From positions 1 to 36,338 of the forward strand of contig NW_020312228.1 in NCBI RefSeq assembly GCF_002999335.1: 36,338 nucleotides of DNA. Direction: 5' to 3'. This document shows, piece by piece, positions 1-9,889 of the stretch. The notes beneath the pieces are model-generated. The model had not been told where the DNA came from and did no database searches. It was given only the letters and a program-made list of their open reading frames with translations. How positions within the stretch are numbered: position 1 is the first letter of the stretch; each line of letters starts with the position of its first letter. Source of the DNA: Cyclospora cayetanensis (lineage: Eukaryota > Apicomplexa > Conoidasida > Eucoccidiorida > Eimeriidae). The position numbers were made by a program, and so were the translations under genes.

Positions 1-523
1 TGAGATTAGAGAATACCTAGACAATAGCCATCGGAAGCCTTTCAACCAATATTTATAGAACAAGGCAGATACTGCAGGCAGAGCATTCGCTGGGAAAGGA
101 CAGTCAGCAACGGAAGCGAAGACTAGCATCCGTGTCAACCACCGTTATTTAACCAATCAGAACAGCAAAACTCTCCCGCCAGCAACAAAACCCACAATCA
201 CTCCCTCATCAACCAATCAAGCTAGCGTTCTCCACCCCACTTCTTCACGAACGCCTTCTACACTATCCTCGGCGCATAATAGTCCTAGAATGCAACACTT
301 CTCCCGCTCCTTTTGGATCCTCCGCCCTCACCTGGGTCACTCGATTGTGCGGCAAAATCTGCAAATAATTTCTGATCTGTTGCTATTGCATCAGAAATTC
401 AAATTCGATAGTTGTATGGCATTTCTAGCTGCAACGAAAATTGCTCGAGTAAGAAATAGGGCTGATTTTTGATAGGATGGCAAATGTTCGTAGCCACCTG
501 GCCACACTCCGCTTCGTCTATTA

Positions 524-1135
524 TTATCGGGCACTAACGAGCTTCGCATGCCTATCTGTAGTAAAGCTTTGGGGTAATGTGCGAAGCCTTTCAGACATGA
601 TCAAGAGCAGCTGAGCGGTAGGCTGAGCTGTTACTCCGTTGGAGCAAGGGATAGAATCCGCATATTTGTTGAGTTTATAAACTATGCCGAAGGTAGAAGC
701 GCCAGCCTTCTCCCACAGTCCAAAAATAAAACCCAGACTAAGCTCAGTATATATCCCTTTAAATACCGAACAGCTTTGCAAACGGGCGGCTTTGGAAGAA
801 TTAGGTGATTTCAGCTGCCGAAGATCCGGGTACAATGCAAATTTGTCCATCGTGGCGAATATCTTACGCCATCAGAGAGACCGTGGCTCCACCTGCGAGT
901 ACCTCCATGGTTCAATAGAGCCTTATCATTCTCTCGAGCAAAGAACATTGCTAAGGGAAATCGAAGAATGCAAGCGGCAGGGTTCCCCCTTTGTTTGAGT
1001 CAAAAGCAGGTCATCCTCACAGTGGTAGTGCTTCATCCATTTGCCACTCCGAAACTGTAGCAATACTGGCGGATGCATGGGTATCCAGACCATAAGGCTC
1101 ATGCGAGCTTGATAAAAAGCTTTAATGATCATAGG
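524..1135 (-). pseudogene. Relic integrase of copy A
   Basis: The 926-1132 frame reads WMKHYHCEDDLLLTQTKGEP, which resembles the link into the integrase zinc-binding domain (a 'y-x-l-x-dglLy' pattern). After a one-base shift, 926-850 has an LLNHGG block where the HHCC finger would lie. The frame at 850-524 runs through a core-like stretch with ELSLGFIFGLW, YKLNKYADSIPCSNGVTAQP and SFTTDRHAKLVS. In gypsy integrases these correspond to the blocks w-x-is-x-DFI-x-gLP, vdrltKyahfiP-x-x-x-x-ta and ivsDRdxxFxS. The first catalytic Asp is replaced by Gly (GFI), the second is kept (TDR), and three stops follow SAR at about 524. Confidence 0.78.
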
Positions 1136-1293
1136 GAAGAGTGGTTGGGCTGCACAATACTGAAATGCTGAGGCGTGGCGAAAGCGCCTCGGCGAGAACG
1201 GTGGTGATGCACTTAATATATTACACTCTCAAGTCGTACTACACGAAACACCCAGGCAGACAGACACAACTCGTCTCATAAAATTCTGAAAAC

Positions 1294-1760
1294 TCAGCAT
1301 GAAATGCAATAAAGTCTGGAGCTTGGTATGAAGAGTATCCGGATGCCCATAAAAATTTTGCGAGCATTTCCACCTCCCGTCACATCATATCGAATTCGGT
1401 TTCCTGCACGCAACACTGCTCCTTGGTTTCGGTGAAATGATGATAACAGAAAGCGATAAATTGGTATCTTGGAGACTTCGGAGTCTGTTGACATAGAATA
1501 GCACCCATCGGTTCGTCAGTAGCATCGGTTGTCACGGAATACTGACGCTCAAAATCAGGCAGTATCGGGGGCTTTGTGAGATGGTCCCTAAATGTCCTTG
1601 TCGCGGCATCAGCCCCATCGGTTACATGCGCTAGAATGTGTGTTCTCAAGCTAGATTCTTTGAGGGAGCTGCAACCCAAGTGAATCCTGGAATGGAGTCT
1701 CTGTAATAAGATGAAAGCTCAAACAATCCTTCTATAGTGTGCCTTAGGTCGTGGTCTCTG
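1294..1760 (-). pseudogene. Relic RT connection and RNase H domain of copy A
   Basis: On the minus strand, 1740-1640 encodes the stretch before RNase H, ELSSYYRDSIPGFTWVAAPS, matching the usual gypsy pattern of a YYR-x-FI-x-GF block followed by iA-x-PL. The frame then hits TGA. About 1650-1380 encodes an RNase H start in another frame: PPILPDFER, then TTDATDEPMGAILCQQ with the first catalytic aspartate in TDATD. The conserved glutamate in the ETEF block is kept. A TGA follows ETEFDMM at about 1380, and the frame stays readable beyond it down to about 1300. Two breaks within 450 bases mark it as dead. Confidence 0.82.
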
Positions 1761-2649
1761 CCAAATCGTCTCGAAAATTTGCCAGATATAGCCAAATTTT
1801 TGCAGCCGAAACAAGATCGTCGCAAAACGAATTGCTGTCATGGAAAACACGCCTGCGTTTCTTAACATACCGCTGCTTGTCCCGCGACAGCTGAAGCTCG
1901 CGCCCTAGCTACAGTGGCTGCTCTTGAATGTCTCGGTTGAAGTTGAGGACGTTGTCTCTGTAGGCAACTATTTAGCCCCTCTTAACATGATCAACAATTC
2001 ATCTGAAGCAGCAGTTAAGCTGGGGCAATTGACGAGTTTCAAACGGGATATGGATATACTCGAGTTTGCAAGTGCAGATGTGGAACGCCGGCTTGTACCT
2101 ATTATTAGGTGAGTGGGGCTCTTTCAGATAACGAATGTACTCTCAAAGGTAAAGTAGACTGTCAATTAGTATATAGGCTGTCAATTAATTTATTGATATG
2201 AGCCATCAGGAATCACTGCTTCATGTTGGTCTTGTTAAGGGGCTTAAAGTTAACGTACACACTCCACCTTCCGTCCTGATATCTTGGAAGTAGCCCCGGG
2301 CTACGCTAAAAAAGTGACTGTCAGTTGAGAAGGCTTCACAATATTGGATAACCAAATAGCCTTATCGAAAACGGAGGGACTCGTTAGAAAGCCTAATATC
2401 CAACTACACCCACAGCCAGTGCATTAGCGTAAAGGCTGCATCAAGCCATGTGGTGCTACAAACTGCGAAGCCCTGGTCTCCACCGAGAGACCGTTAAGTA
2501 CGGACACTACGCAAACTACACAAGTGTGTTATCCTCCTGAAAAGTGCTTTCTCATTCCCCTGTAAACGCCCCTCGGAATTACCGGCATGAGAGGAGAGGG
2601 ACAGCTAGACTGCGCGTTCCTGCATACTGCAAGTGGTCTGAGCATTCGC

Positions 2650-4121
2650 AGCTAGTGTAAATAGCATGTAGCACACACGCACGCAACGTTGTATCAGGTT
2701 GTTTTAGTCTAACGAAGCCCTATAGGTAGGACTTACAAAGAGGCCAAGTAGATAATTCTTTAGGAGTTCCTAGTTGAACATGCCTAATGATGCAGGAATT
2801 GTGAAAGTGTTGCTTTGACCGTTAGACAGAGCAACTTTGCGCAGAAGTAGACAACATTTCTTCTGTAGGATTGAGAATCCCCTAATCAGCAACAAATAAC
2901 GGTCAAATTTTAGCCGATTTTTAGCCAAATCTAACAAGAATAATAGAAAGGACCCGCCACGCGTTCATTCACCCCGCCCCCGCTTCGGAGGTGCTGTTGT
3001 CGCTGGCGAAGGCACCATCTCTGTGCAGAACGTGAGTAGAGTAGAAAGGCTCCATGATTCTACCAACTACGTAACTCGGGCACAATGTACATGTCTAGAT
3101 CTTTATCCCAGTGCGTGTTGCCTCCGCCGTTGGGGTTTTTTCCGTTAGAGGAGCCATTTTGCCATTACCAGTGGTCGGCAGCAGAAAAACTACCACTGCG
3201 CCCACAGAAGCCAATGAAACAGAGTGTGTCGCCGTGGGCAATGTGAGGAAGACAGGTTTTGTGAGTAAGCGGACGCTCTCGTACTACCATGCACCACCTG
3301 AGGAGGGTTCGCGGCGAAGCTGCACTAGAACGCCAGGAGGAGCAAAAACACGGGGCTAAGAGACGTGTCTACGGGTCTTCCTTTTGGAATGAAATAGGGG
3401 CTGGAATACTGGCTGTGAAAAAGCCAAGGAAAACACCTTCCCATTGTCAGCCCCAACGCCGTCAGCCCCGCAATTGGCTGGGCGGCGTGTAGCACTAGAG
3501 GGAAGGCGCACCGAGCAGCGGCCCATTTCTTTCCGAATGCGCTTCCTTTTGGCACAGACTTTGCTAATAATATCGTGGGGTCCTCGTAGCCGAATAACGG
3601 AGGCGCTAAGGCCGGGAGGGGCCCTTGCACCCTGGCGACCCCCACCCTGAGTCGGTTGCTGTTGCGCGCCTTAGGCCCTTGGCGCCACCTAGATGTTCGA
3701 TCGCACTTCTCCAATTACTTCTGGAGGTCCCTATAGAAACTCTGGAGTTGCTCTAGGCGTTCGCAAAGTCCTACGGCGGTAGTGGTGGCCACTGGGGCCC
3801 CAGGAGCTACCCGTTGGTAGGTTCGTCCGTGTTAGAAGACTGCTACCCCATCGCGTTGCGTTTTCTTGCGGTGTCTCTGCTGCTATTAGACCTGCGGCTG
3901 GGCTTTCTGGCAGCCTTTGACGGTTCTTGGGGGGCGAAACTGTTGCATTGGGCCTTCCTTCTCTCCCTTGCTCTCCGGATACCGCCCCCAAGACAGGTGC
4001 ACGACGCGCGTAAGGAGTTTGACGCCCTCTCGGTTGGGGGGCCTGGCACGTTAGGTCTGTCCTCAAGGCACTTCCTCGTTGGTCGACGAGGTTCTGCAAG
4101 CCGGCTTTGGCCTTGCCGAGG
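2650..4121. other. Non-coding stretch upstream of the RBM39-like gene
   Basis: No gene is recognised here. From about 2950 the DNA becomes GC-rich, contrasting with the retroelement relic to the left. Several short frames are open on both strands between 3100 and 4420, but none shows a recognisable motif, and the longest (minus 3731-4414) lies opposite the 5' end of the RBM39-like gene. The last kilobase should hold the promoter and 5' UTR of that gene. An ATTGG/CCAAT element sits at about 3472-3478, but eukaryotic promoters of this kind cannot be called from sequence alone. Confidence 0.4.
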
Positions 4122-6805
4122 ATGGCAGACCTTGATTTTGAGGCCGTAGAGCAGCTGATGGAGAAGGGGGATCCCAACAGCGACGGCTCCCCGGCTGGCG
4201 GCGAGGGATCTCCCGTCAGCAATGGGGCCGCTAGATCGAACGACGGGGGGGTGTTCCGGCGTGCAGCAGATTCGGAGGAGCCCTCGGAGAGGCGCAGTGG
4301 GCGCGCTGGGAGGAGGGAGAGGAGTCTCGAGGAGGTCAGGCGTAGACGCGATGGCAGCCATGAAGGAGGATCGCGGAAAGGAGGCGTGCGTGACGAGAGT
4401 CCAGATGGCCGCAAGGATCAAGGAGGCAGTCCTGGCTTCCCCCGTCGTGAGGGGTCAGAGGGGCGTAAAGGGGGAGGCGGACGAGCTCCAAGTCTAGATC
4501 ACAGAAAGCGGATGGGAGGCCGCAGTGGTGGCGGCGGCAGTCCTGAGGTGTATCGTGAGAGTCGTCGTTCGCCTTCCCCCCGCCGCAACGGAGGCTGGCG
4601 TGAGGGGCCCTGGGGAAGGGGCCCCCCGGGGCGGGATATGCGCGCTCGCGGGCATGGCTCGTTTCGTCGTGGCTTCGGCGATGACTACGGGAGGCACCGG
4701 GGGGGAGGAGACTTCAGGCGGAGAGACAGAGACTGGTGGCCTCCTGGTAATCGTCGCAGCCGCAGTCGCGACAGAATTCGTCGAGGCGAACCCCGTTCTC
4801 CTTCTCCCGTAGGAGGGCGTGGTGGCGCTGCCGGGGGGGCCCAGGTAGGGGGAGGTGGTGGTGGGGTTGGGGGGGGCCAGCAGGGGGGCCCTCCAGGCGA
4901 AGGCGCTCCAGTAGCCACGCGCTTGAGCGCCCGTGAGGAGCTGCTTCGCCGGCAGCGAGAGGAGGAACTGCGGCGTAAGGAAGTGGAAGAGGCCCGTCGC
5001 GACGACCTCACCGTGCTTGTTTTGAACTTGTCGCTCAAGGCTGACGAACGCCACATCTACGAATTCTTCTCGGCGAATGCAGGCAAAATTCGGGATATCC
5101 AACAGATAAGAGACCAACGCTCCGGCGTCTCGAAGGGCGTGGCTTACGTCGAGTTCTACACGCAGGAGGCGGTCATCAAGGCGATGGCACTTAACGGGAT
5201 TTCTTTCAAAGGCCAGCCTTTGCGGGTTCAGGCTTCCATGGCGGAGAAAAATAGGGCTGCTCGTGCAGCGAAGTGTCCTACAGCTCCTGCTCCAGACGCC
5301 GCGTCGCTACAGATACCCATGCGGGTGTATGTGGGGGGCCTTGTAGGTGCCCTCTCGACGCTGACGCGAGACGATCTGCATGCGCTCTTCTCGCCCTTCG
5401 GATCTATTCAGGAGATTACCATCCCTACGGATCCCAACACGGGAGACCCCGTCGGCTTCGCCTTCGTCATGTTTGCCGCCACAGGCGATGCCCACGACGC
5501 GATGCAGCAAATGCATCAGTTTAAGCTCGCTGGACAGGAGCTGCGGGTGGGGTATGCGGCCGACGGAGTGAGGCTTTCGGGATCGCTCCCCGAGGGAGCT
5601 CCAGCCACCCCTCCGGGAGCTGTAACGGCGGGAGCAGGAGGGGCCCCCGGGGCCGGGGGGGGGGGCCCCGGGGTCCCTGCGCACGTCGTGGCTGCCACGC
5701 AAGTCTCGTACGAGGCACAGCTGGCGAAGCAGTTGGCAGAGAAGGCGGCGAGCTTAATGAGGCAGCAGCAGCCGCAACTGCAGGAGAGCAACCCGCAGCA
5801 ACAGGAAGGCGATGACGACGGTGGTATCGATGACGACGATATCGGATACATCCATGACCCCTCACGAAAACAGGCTCTCATGCAAAAACTCATGGACAGA
5901 TCTGCTGCGGCGCTGGGGAACCCGGGAGGCACGGGGGCACCCCCAACGGCCTCCATGGCTGGCGATGTTCCCCCACAGCAGCAGCAGGCGTCACCATCTA
6001 CTGACAAGGTGAGTTGCCTTGGATATTTCCACATCTTTGCATATACATATACGTATATGTACATTCATGTATACATGCATGTATGCAAGGCGGTAAGGAC
6101 GTGCGATGGCAACTCGCAATAGAGGGCGTGTCTTGCATGCACAATGGCGGAGGACCGCACCATTCAAAGCTTTTGAATAAAGCCCTCTCTCTCAGCATGC
6201 TGGATCTATGCCCTTCGAAAGGCTTTTTGGTTGAGCGCTTAAGGGCGCAGGGCCCTCTTCCGCGTGCTGCACTCCTAACATGCGTATGTGTGCATACATA
6301 TATGTGTGTGTATGCCCTTGTTCGACGTACATATATATATATATATATATACATGCACACCATGGCGACGCATTTGAATGTTCCGTCACCTCTGTGTCTG
6401 CGAGACTGTTTGTTGATGTCCGTTTCTTCGCAGCAGCAATTCTTGAGGAGCTCCAGCGGCCCCCGCGTTGGCGGTTTGGCTCCAGGCGTTATAACATCCA
6501 ATCTTATGCTCCGTGGGATGTTTAGCCCAAGTGCTGCAGAAGACGAGTACTACTTTGACGATATCAGAGATGATGTCAAGGAGGAATGCGGGAAGCATGG
6601 GACTGTGGTGCAAGTCTCCTTGAGCGAGAAGGATGAGGAGGGGCGTGTCTTCATCAAATTCACTGCGCCCTCTGTCGCCTTGGCTGCGCAACAGGCCCTT
6701 AACGGACGCTTCTTCGGCGGCCGTCAAATTCACGCGGAGTTCGCTACCGATGCTATGATCACAGCAGTCTGCAGTGGCAGCAGCAAGGACGGCGGTAGCG
6801 GCTGA
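4122..6805 (+). CDS. RBM39: RBM39/CAPER (CC1-like) splicing factor
   Basis: Nuclear pre-mRNA splicing factor, about 752 residues, encoded by exons 4122-6008 and 6434-6805 (phase 0 junction). The start is the first ATG of the frame, giving MADLDFEAVEQLMEKG. Residues 20-290 are rich in RS, RD and RGG, with a G-rich run near 245-255. RRM1 spans about 294-375, starting at LTVLVLNLSL, with GVAYVEF as RNP1 and the family hallmark QASMAEKNRAA after it. RRM2 spans about 400-481, with MRVYVGGL as RNP2 and VGFAFVMF as RNP1. A Q/D-rich linker ends in the short helix KQALMQKLMDR typical of RBM39. The C-terminal UHM (about 651-740) has DDVKEECGKHG and the R-x-F motif (R721, F723 in GRFFGG), which in this family binds tryptophan-bearing ligand motifs of splicing partners. 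The order RRM-RRM-UHM with an AEKNRAA tail fits RBM39 better than U2AF2. Confidence 0.92.
6009..6433 (+). other. Intron 1 of the RBM39-like gene
   Basis: The donor is AAG|GTGAGT at 6009 and the acceptor is TTTCTTCGCAG at 6433, followed at once by another CAG. Either AG keeps the frame, so the protein may differ by one glutamine. The intron holds TATG/TGTATG runs and a pure (AT)n tract at about 6330-6351. It separates the RRM half from the UHM half of the protein. Confidence 0.85.
6285..6352. repeat. TATG and (AT)n microsatellite
   Basis: Short TGTGTGCATACATATATG-like run followed by about eleven AT dinucleotides (6330-6351), inside the RBM39 intron. Simple-sequence DNA; likely length-polymorphic. 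Confidence 0.9.
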
Positions 6806-7126
6806 GAACCCGGGGAGCGGCGCACGACAAGCAAGAGGACTTTTCCCATGGTGGTTTATGTGGAGTGCATGCTCTCCGGTGCTGAAGCTCAGTGCGTGTG
6901 TTTGTGTGTGTGTGTGTCTCTCCTCATCGCCGTGACTGTGGAGGATGGCCGCAGAAAGGGCAAGGCATAGGAACGCATATAAGCGGGCCGCCCTCCATTT
7001 GCGGCCTTCTCCTAGCTGGGTTTCCCGGCAACGCGACAGAGATTCAGCTCGGTTGTGCAGAGGCTCATTTGGCTCCCTTCAGATGCACTGACTGCTGCGG
7101 ACTCGTGCAGCACGCCCTCTGACTCT

Positions 7127-7132
7127 AATAAA
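7127..7132 (+). promoter_or_regulatory. Possible poly(A) signal of the RBM39-like gene
   Basis: AATAAA 322 bases past the stop codon, followed by a T/A-rich tract (7156-7174). Position and hexamer fit a polyadenylation signal. Apicomplexans use this hexamer loosely, so this is only suggestive. Confidence 0.35.
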
Positions 7133-7209
7133 CGGAGACGAGAGCTCCCCGTAGACTATATATATATATATATATCTATCGCCGGGCCTCCATTCTTGCT
7201 GCTGGCCGC

Positions 7210-7470
7210 ATGGAGTATGATATTGAACACGTTTTCTTAGAGGCGCGTATGGGTCTTTATTATCGCGACGAGGTAGACAATCTGAGGAGAGAGGGCGCCC
7301 CCCCGATGAGCTGGACTGGTTTTCTATGCACGGGAGACACTCGTGAGAACGGCTGCAGACAGTGGCTCCATGTGCTGGCAGGCCCTTTACAGGTCCAGTC
7401 AACACGCGCGGAGGTGGTGGTAAACGCTGTTCTTAAGGCCAAAGAGAAAGACGTGAAATACGCGAACGAA
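7210..7470 (+). CDS. Possible unrecognised coding exon
   Basis: An open frame begins with ATG at 7210 and runs without stop for about 300 bases. It reads MEYDIEHVFLEARMGLYYRD and ends at a consensus-like donor (GAA|GTAAGC at 7471), preceded by a charged stretch KAKEKDVKYANE. The composition looks protein-like and no homologous family is recognised. No partner exon was found in the next 2 kb, so it may equally be RBM39 3' UTR or chance. An opposing minus-strand frame (7260-7763) overlaps it and shows nothing recognisable. Confidence 0.2.
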
Positions 7471-7519
7471 GTAAGCGCATGCATTGTAGCGATATTTCTT
7501 CTAGGATCTCCGTAGGGCG

Positions 7520-9385
7520 GACCGTGTAGCCCCAGGCACAACACGACAGCGTAATAGAAAGCTATGGAGAGGCCTAGAGGAAGGCTCGCTGCCCCCCATC
7601 TTGTATTCCTTACCCCATAGGTTTCCTGCATGGGGAGCGAGAGATGTAGCTGCCATGCGCGGTTCTGCATGTTTTGAGGACTCCGACCATCTATTCTCGA
7701 CCGGCTGCACATACAGCTCAAGGCGTTCACGTTCAGTTCTGAGCTAGTCCTACTCGAAAACAAGCGACGTATAGGGTTGCTTAGGCCAGTGCGTCAGTTC
7801 TGAGTCGACCCTGCGTTGATAGGTAGAAAGTGCAGCTTGCCTCGCTACAGCTACGGTACGCTACGGTACGTATAGCTCAGGTACAGTCTGGGAGCCAGGA
7901 CCCAAAGCTTACATAAATTCATGAGGCCCAGAGATACAGACTGTGCAAAACCACTGATGGAACATACATTGAGATGCTTTCTGCCGTAGCTGTTCCCCTG
8001 CGCGCCCCAGGGCAGCCACGCGTCATGGCTTGCATGTCAGGTTGTCACTTGGTTTTTAAACAGGCTACTTTATGAGAACGAGGGGGTGTTGTAGGGTTGG
8101 CGTTCGTGCTTTGAATGAGAAAAGGGTTGCGATAAATATGTATTTGTACGCATCACGTGTGGGGGCTTCAGCACCATATGCTATGGACGCTTTGTTGTCT
8201 TCGAGCTGACATACAGACGGTTCTCTGATTGGCTCTAAGCATCCATAGAAACACCGGTTGCATTTTTTCTGTGTATGTGTGGCCGCTTAATTTTGCACCC
8301 TAAGACTCCTGTCGACAACATCACACACAGGCGCTGGGTGGAAACTGGTCAAGCCGCACAAAAATGCCTTTAACGTGCAATATGAAACGCTGCCAGTTCA
8401 TTTTATGAATACAATCGCGCTCAACCCCTAATAGAACCACTTTGGCGTAAACGTGCGGCCTCGGGGACCGGGAGGCCCTCGTGCTATGCCCTGGCTGAGT
8501 GGTAAGAGGCGAGACTAAGATGGTATATTTTCGGCTACACGTATTCTAACAAAGCATCCAGTTTGGGGATCTCTATGGCGGCAGATTTGTTGGAAGGTAA
8601 CATTTACTTTTAAGACCGCAGCGCCAACTTACATGCATGTCCGATCAGTCTTGAGTGAGCCAGCAAAAAATTCGCACGCGAGAAAGCCTTTCTGAGCATC
8701 CGACTGGCTGGCCGTAACTGCAATATGGAATAAAAGAAACGAAGCTTCCCTTCATAATCACTTTAATCTCTTTTATATTGAGTTCTTTGGGGTGAGTCGG
8801 CATCCTATTAGCGGAGGGAAGTTCCTACGGAGCCGAGCGGTGTGGCAAACCTGCTCCTTGAACTACGCTACCCACCTCCTCCTCCTTGTTTCCCCCTTCG
8901 AAGCGAATACCTTTAGCAGGGCCGTGCTTGTCATTGGCTGCCCTCCAGTCCAGGCAACGCCGCGCGTGCCCTCCCGAAGTATTCTCGCATGCTCTGAGGC
9001 TCAGAGTCGTGCAATTTTAGCGGCCGCGGCATAGCCTCATGAAGAGGCCCACACGCGACTGCAACTTGAGCGAAGCAGCCTCACGCGTTCTATGGTAACA
9101 CTCGCTCGTCGCAAGAGTACGTAGTGGAGGCAGGCGCCGGAGCCCCCATGGGGTTTCCCATGAAAGGAAACTTTGTCTCCTGTTGCAGTTCCTGCCAAGT
9201 AGCGTTCTAATGTGCTAGGGATAGGTACCGAAAGGCTGCTGCGTATACATACCTATGCATATGTGCAGATGCGCGAGGGATTTGCATACTCTCGTCCATG
9301 ACCGTACACCTGCGACCCCCTCCCTATACACCTGAGCCCTCTACAGGGTACAATTTGAACCTCTCGCGGGCAGCTCCGGCGCGAA
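7520..9385. other. Intergenic stretch without recognised genes
   Basis: Nothing coding is recognised between 7520 and about 9385. There is a short direct repeat, GCTACGGTAC, at about 7851-7870, and scattered short frames with no motifs. It separates the RBM39-like gene from the lipid-kinase gene and should contain the promoter and 5' UTR of the latter. Confidence 0.4.
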
Positions 9386-9387
9386 CA

Positions 9388-9480
9388 ACGTGTGTCTATG
9401 TATGCATGTGTGTTTTTGTGTGTGTATATATATGTGTGCACGTGTGTTTTTGTATGTGTGTGCGCGAATGAATGTGTGTT
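9388..9480. repeat. TG/TATG microsatellite
   Basis: Imperfect TGTGTG, TATATATG and TGTGTTTTTG units upstream of the kinase start. The run is followed by a TTTCTGTTTGCAG acceptor-like site at 9491, so it may lie in a 5'-UTR intron of the kinase gene. Confidence 0.75.
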
Positions 9481-9889
9481 TCTGTTTGCAGTTTGCTCAG
9501 TTGCCCTCCCTTTCTTGGGGCCCTCGTCGACCTCGTGCGCGTTGTGGGAGCGCACTCGCTTGCGGCAGCAGCCTCTCCCCTCCAAACGCTGCCGTCTGTG
9601 CCTCCCTGTTTCGCTAAGCGCGCGTGAACACACCTGCGCTTGAGGGATGCGCTCCTTGGCAAGTCCCTAAGCACTTTCAGTGCTGCCTTGCTGAGGATGC
9701 GCCAGCTCGGGGTATCAGACGGTCTGCTGGTGCGTGAGGGGCCTGAGCGCTGCCGCGGCCTTCGAACTCTCTGCCCTGTGCATCCGACATCTGGTTTATT
9801 TAGAACTCACCTCTTCCTTGCCCGCAAAGTGCTCTCTGGGGGCATCTCGTGGCGCTCTCTTCTGCCTCATAAAGCATAGAAAAGCCGAG

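Larger units (their letters stand above)
1..2650 (-). mobile_element. Decayed Ty3/gypsy-type LTR retrotransposon, copy A
   Basis: Read on the minus strand from high to low coordinates, this stretch carries pol domains in the usual Ty3/gypsy order. RT start (about 2310-2200) shows QDGRWSVYVNFKPLNKTN. The RT connection end (about 1740-1640) shows LSSYYRDSIPGF. RNase H (about 1620-1380) shows PPILPDFERQYSVTTDATDE and later KEQCCVQETEF. Integrase follows (about 1130-530). Stops and frameshifts separate the blocks, so no protein can be made. RT-RNaseH-IN order is known for Ty3/gypsy and not for Ty1/copia elements. No gag or clear LTR pair was found. Positions 1-500 and 2390-2640 match the second relic at about 22530-23000 and 26225-26440. 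Composition is more AT-rich than the neighbouring genes. Confidence 0.85.

Noticed and set aside
524..1679. Functional retrotransposon genes
   Set aside because: Multiple stops and frame changes, and loss of the first integrase aspartate.
3731..4421. Minus-strand frames of 227 and 192 codons at the 5' end of the RBM39-like gene
   Set aside because: They mirror the GC-rich RS/RGG coding region and upstream DNA, have Ser/Pro/Arg-rich composition and show no motif.
4122..6805. Assignment as U2AF large subunit
   Set aside because: The RS domain and three RRM-like domains fit both, but the AEKNRAA tail after RRM1, the helix KQALMQKLMDR before the third domain and the UHM sequence match RBM39/CAPER better.
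7260..7763. Minus-strand frame of 167 codons
   Set aside because: No recognisable family or motif; it overlaps a plus-strand frame with a splice donor and lies in probable 3' UTR or intergenic DNA.
8792..9034. Plus-strand frame of 80 codons
   Set aside because: Begins at a non-ATG codon, has no motif and no splice context pointing to a gene.
9734..9889. Upstream extension of the first kinase exon
   Set aside because: The frame is open upstream, but the sequence is not NCS-like and the ATG at 9890 starts a plausible N-terminus. An earlier start cannot be excluded.
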